Source of the DNA: Nitrospirota bacterium
GTDB lineage: Bacteria > Nitrospirota > 9FT-COMBO-42-15 > HDB-SIOI813
Length of the DNA stretch: 16,077 nt
NCBI GenBank assembly: GCA_016234155.1
Contig: JACRGZ010000077.1
Coordinates: 1 to 16,077, forward strand
Reading direction: 5' to 3'
Of this stretch, positions 15,001 through 16,077 are shown piece after piece (within the stretch, counting starts at the first letter, position 1; the number at the start of each line of letters is the position of its first letter). Below the pieces are notes generated by a model. It was not told the DNA's origin, did no database searches, and saw only the letters and a program-made list of their open reading frames with translations. The translations under genes were made by a program, and so were the position numbers.

Positions 15001-15438
15001 AGAGTCTCTCTCTATTTCCATCCCTGTGCAGATTTTAATGATTGCATCCTTAAGTAAATTGGGCGGTATGACACGCTGCATCACAGAATGGACCGAGGCG
15101 GCATAGACCCCCCGGGCGCCGGAGATTAATGCATGATATGTAGACATCCTTCTGTGAGTTATATCCTGATGGGGCGGTATTGTATCGTACGGGAGTATTT
15201 CCCAGAAGGGAAAGGAGAAAACAGGGGGGCGGGAGGTTACCCAGGATGAAAAAAAATGGAGGTCGGTTAATAACGATTCTGCCGTCTCGTTATCCGGCGT
15301 AATGACGAATATGGGACGCCCTGTTTTTTCAGATAATGTTGCAAGGAAGAGGGCCTTTGAAGACCCCCACAGGCCGCTTATCCGGCCTGTTCTTTTGCCT
15401 TTAAGGATTGTGTCAATTACGTCAGAGAAAGGATACAT
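12037..15438 (-). CDS. mfd: Transcription-repair coupling factor Mfd
   Basis: Superfamily 2 DNA translocase that removes RNA polymerase stalled at lesions and recruits UvrA. Seen: 1133 residues, close to the family length. The N-terminal UvrB-like region includes GTFSLRGGIVDLFSPG near 165. The RNA-polymerase-interacting CarD-like domain begins near 465 (HGDYVVHLQHGIGQY). Walker A is GDVGYGKTE with K623, the DEEQ box is at 718-721, then TATPIPRTLQ and QLRGRVGRSG of helicase motif VI, with the TRG region after it. The C-terminal autoinhibitory domain contains ISAFIPEDYIEDSSQR. All motor motifs are intact. ATG 15438 has no clear ribosome site but nothing better lies nearby. The gene is transcribed toward the candidate oriC. 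Repeats fill the 175 bp upstream. Identification is certain. Confidence 0.97.
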   Translation of the reverse strand: MYPFSDVIDTILKGKRTGRISGLWGSSKALFLATLSEKTGRPIFVITPDNETAESLLTDLHFFSSWVTSRPPVFSFPFWEILPYDTIPPHQDITHRRMSTYHALISGARGVYAASVHSVMQRVIPPNLLKDAIIKICTGMEIERDSLTAHLVNIGYEPSDIVINRGTFSLRGGIVDLFSPGEEAPVRLEYFGDTIDSIRSFDPETQRSVSHTGSSIIMPAKEPPFLQLLSGDGVQQPLGSLLEYLSKEGVIVFDEIRGVNRSAAEYWNQIWETYEQMLSERRIVSRPESLYLSWDDLVKIRKGFTCTLDLESLPIEGASGIESIDSESTGLSLNSAAGIFSVAARSDSPLKDAAERLDDIRRSNTLIIVSPTEGQAERLRDVLQEYNVPAAVSKPEEIMHSLTITPVQRRLSLPVFIVKGLLAAGFIYPAVSLAILTEEEIFGKRTKRRPLPKQKARSFLTSFRDLRHGDYVVHLQHGIGQYNGLIRKILSGGEGDFLCIRYAGGDSVYVPVNKMELVQKYMGAEGHPPHIDRLQGSQWEKTKRRVQKAVEGIAADLVDLYAARMIVERPAYPLDSYLIREFETSFEYEETPDQLAAIEDVKSDLESRRPMDRLICGDVGYGKTEIALRAACKVVMDSKQAAILVPTTLLAQQHYQTFTQRFTSFPVRVEMLSRFRTQQEQKEIIKALSEGSVDIVIGTHRLLQKDISFRDLGLVIVDEEQRFGVRQKERLKQLRKSVDVLALTATPIPRTLQMALLGIRDLSIIETPPEDRLSIRTMIVHFDKRIIRNAVLREFARGGNVFFVHNRVESIGRLASFLQELLPEARIGVAHGQMREHLLEDVMLKFIQGDYNLLVCSAIIESGLDIPSANTIIINRADLFGLAELYQLRGRVGRSGHQAYAYLIIPAEDSLAGDAQKRIKAIQELTDLGAGFRLATKDLEIRGAGNMLGGQQSGHIASVGFELYTQMLDRSVKRMQGKTFEEDFSPTINLRISAFIPEDYIEDSSQRLSFYKRLAAVREVSSLVSLREELVDRYGPLPFQVENLFRIIEIKLLACTSRVSRIEGGDDGILFTVDQQTDVKKNIFQSLISSYPSYMGRFSFISEYKFLLLLKSQDSQSIFTEIIKCLKVIGGCA

Positions 15439-15453
15439 GTAGGTAATAAATAC

Positions 15454-15514
15454 TAAATTCTAATATCTACCCTGAATCAAGTTCAGGGCTAAACAAATTC
15501 AAAATTCTAAACTT
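15454..15514. repeat. Palindrome and AT-rich period-7 units upstream of mfd
   Basis: CCCTGAATCAAGTTCAGGG (15470-15488) has 7-bp arms and matches the core of the gyrB-gyrA palindrome at 18 of 19 bases. It is flanked by seven-base-spaced units: TAAATTC, TAATATC before it and CAAATTC, AAAATTC, TAAACTT after it (15494-15514). It may be a remnant or partial copy of the palindromic element. Confidence 0.65.
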
Positions 15515-15522
15515 ATTGGTAA

Positions 15523-15593
15523 GGGGTCGAGGATTCAAGTAAATTAATATCACTTGACCCCTTGAATCCTTGACCCCTCGACCCCTTGAACCC
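15523..15593. repeat. Period-8 arrays between mfd and the DUF4143 gene
   Basis: Five plus-strand units, TTGACCCC, TTGAATCC, TTGACCCC, TCGACCCC, TTGAACCC (15554-15593), are preceded by two opposed units GGGGTCGA, GGATTCAA (15523-15538) that can pair with them. They share a 23-base identity with the array beside gyrB (starting near 4674). They fill the gap just after the DUF4143 stop codon. Confidence 0.8.
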
Positions 15594-15613
15594 TAATTTT
15601 CATTATCTTCGGT

Positions 15614-16077
15614 CTAACCTGCAAGGACTTCGCTGATTGCCCGCCATGGCAAAGCAAAGACTCTTTTGCTTAGCTTAAGCTTACGCGAAACTTGACAAAC
15701 AAGAAAACCTTGCTTTGCTGTTTTATACTCGGATAAGAAAACTTCCAAATGCCGTATATTGCTTGGCGCAGGGTTAGCGGTCAACTTAACCTCTAAGGGA
15801 GTATAAACGCCATCCTTATCTATAATCCAATCGACTTCCGGGCCGTCAGGGTAGCGCCAGAACCTGATTTTTGTCCCGCGGCCCTTTGCATGCGCGAATC
15901 TTAAAAGTTCAAGGCCGATAAACTGTTCAAAAATCCTCCCCATCGCATCGCGCGAAGGCCTTGTCCCCTCACGCGCGGCAAGCCGCCTGACCCCTAAATC
16001 AAAAAAGAGATATTTCTCGGTCTTGGTAAGTTTTTTTCTTGTTTTACTTTGGGTTAAAGGTTCTATTCGTTCAGCAA
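15614..16077 (-). CDS. DUF4143-type ATPase, C-terminal part only
   Basis: C-terminal 153 residues of a protein whose start is beyond the right edge; the frame is open from the edge to the TAG at 15614. Seen: KYLFFDLGVRRLAAREGTR, then MGRIFEQFIGLELLR, RFWRYPDGPEVDWIIDKDG and PLEVKLT. This matches the DUF4143 domain found after an AAA_14 ATPase domain in a large, mobile family of unknown function. The pattern EVD...EVK resembles the core of the PD-(D/E)XK nuclease fold, but I make no activity claim. The internal ATG at 15943 is not the start, because the similarity continues upstream of it. It is probably unrelated functionally to mfd. Such genes are often acquired horizontally, and the repeats around it fit that. 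Confidence 0.82.
   Translation of the reverse strand, partial: AERIEPLTQSKTRKKLTKTEKYLFFDLGVRRLAAREGTRPSRDAMGRIFEQFIGLELLRFAHAKGRGTKIRFWRYPDGPEVDWIIDKDGVYTPLEVKLTANPAPSNIRHLEVFLSEYKTAKQGFLVCQVSRKLKLSKRVFALPWRAISEVLAG

Noticed and set aside
15614..15943. 109-residue protein starting at ATG 15943
   Set aside because: The frame and the DUF4143 similarity continue upstream to the window edge, so this is an internal Met of a truncated longer gene.

Overview
The window is about 16 kb of bacterial chromosome with every gene on the minus strand, so transcription runs right to left. It looks like the replication-origin neighbourhood of a Gram-negative bacterium: dnaA, dnaN, gyrB and gyrA are in line, with a DnaA-box and DnaA-trio candidate oriC just upstream of dnaA. 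Two predicted outer-envelope lipoproteins and a SurA-like periplasmic protein point to a diderm cell. The order mfd - PpiC/SurA pair - oriC - dnaA - dnaN - gyrB - gyrA - rlpA - pepA, with no recF between dnaN and gyrB, suggests Nitrospirota or a related deep diderm lineage. That placement is from memory of gene order and is only moderately secure.

Layout from right to left: the C-terminal part of a DUF4143-type ATPase cut by the right edge (15614-16077); a 175-bp repeat-filled gap; mfd (12037-15438); a gap with an 89-bp inverted repeat; a PpiC-type foldase lipoprotein and a SurA-like periplasmic protein (11883-10112); a very AT-rich gap carrying the candidate oriC and dnaA promoter (9836-10132); dnaA, dnaN, gyrB and gyrA (9835-2040); an RlpA-type lytic transglycosylase lipoprotein overlapping the end of gyrA (2056-1421); and the first 448 codons of leucyl aminopeptidase pepA (1346-1, C-terminus off the left edge). 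No gene-free stretch exceeds 300 bases, and I see no tRNA, rRNA, CRISPR array or transposase gene.

DnaA opens the origin, DnaN clamps the polymerase, and GyrA2B2 supplies negative supercoils. Mfd couples stalled transcription to repair. The two peptidyl-prolyl isomerase-like proteins and RlpA act in the envelope.

The unusual layer is a set of short repeats laid over this conserved core. Degenerate period-8 arrays built from TTGACCCC/TTGAACCC/TCGACCCC/TTGAATCC sit at most junctions, and a 31-bp perfect inverted pair of them brackets gyrB. Period-7 arrays occur in the rlpA-pepA gap and inside the dnaN coding sequence, where they encode two extra loops of the sliding clamp. A 102-bp nested palindrome lies between gyrB and gyrA and is open in the gyrA frame, and its core recurs upstream of mfd. 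The repeats also make naive start calls wrong for gyrA (TTG at 4484) and gyrB (ATG at 7093).
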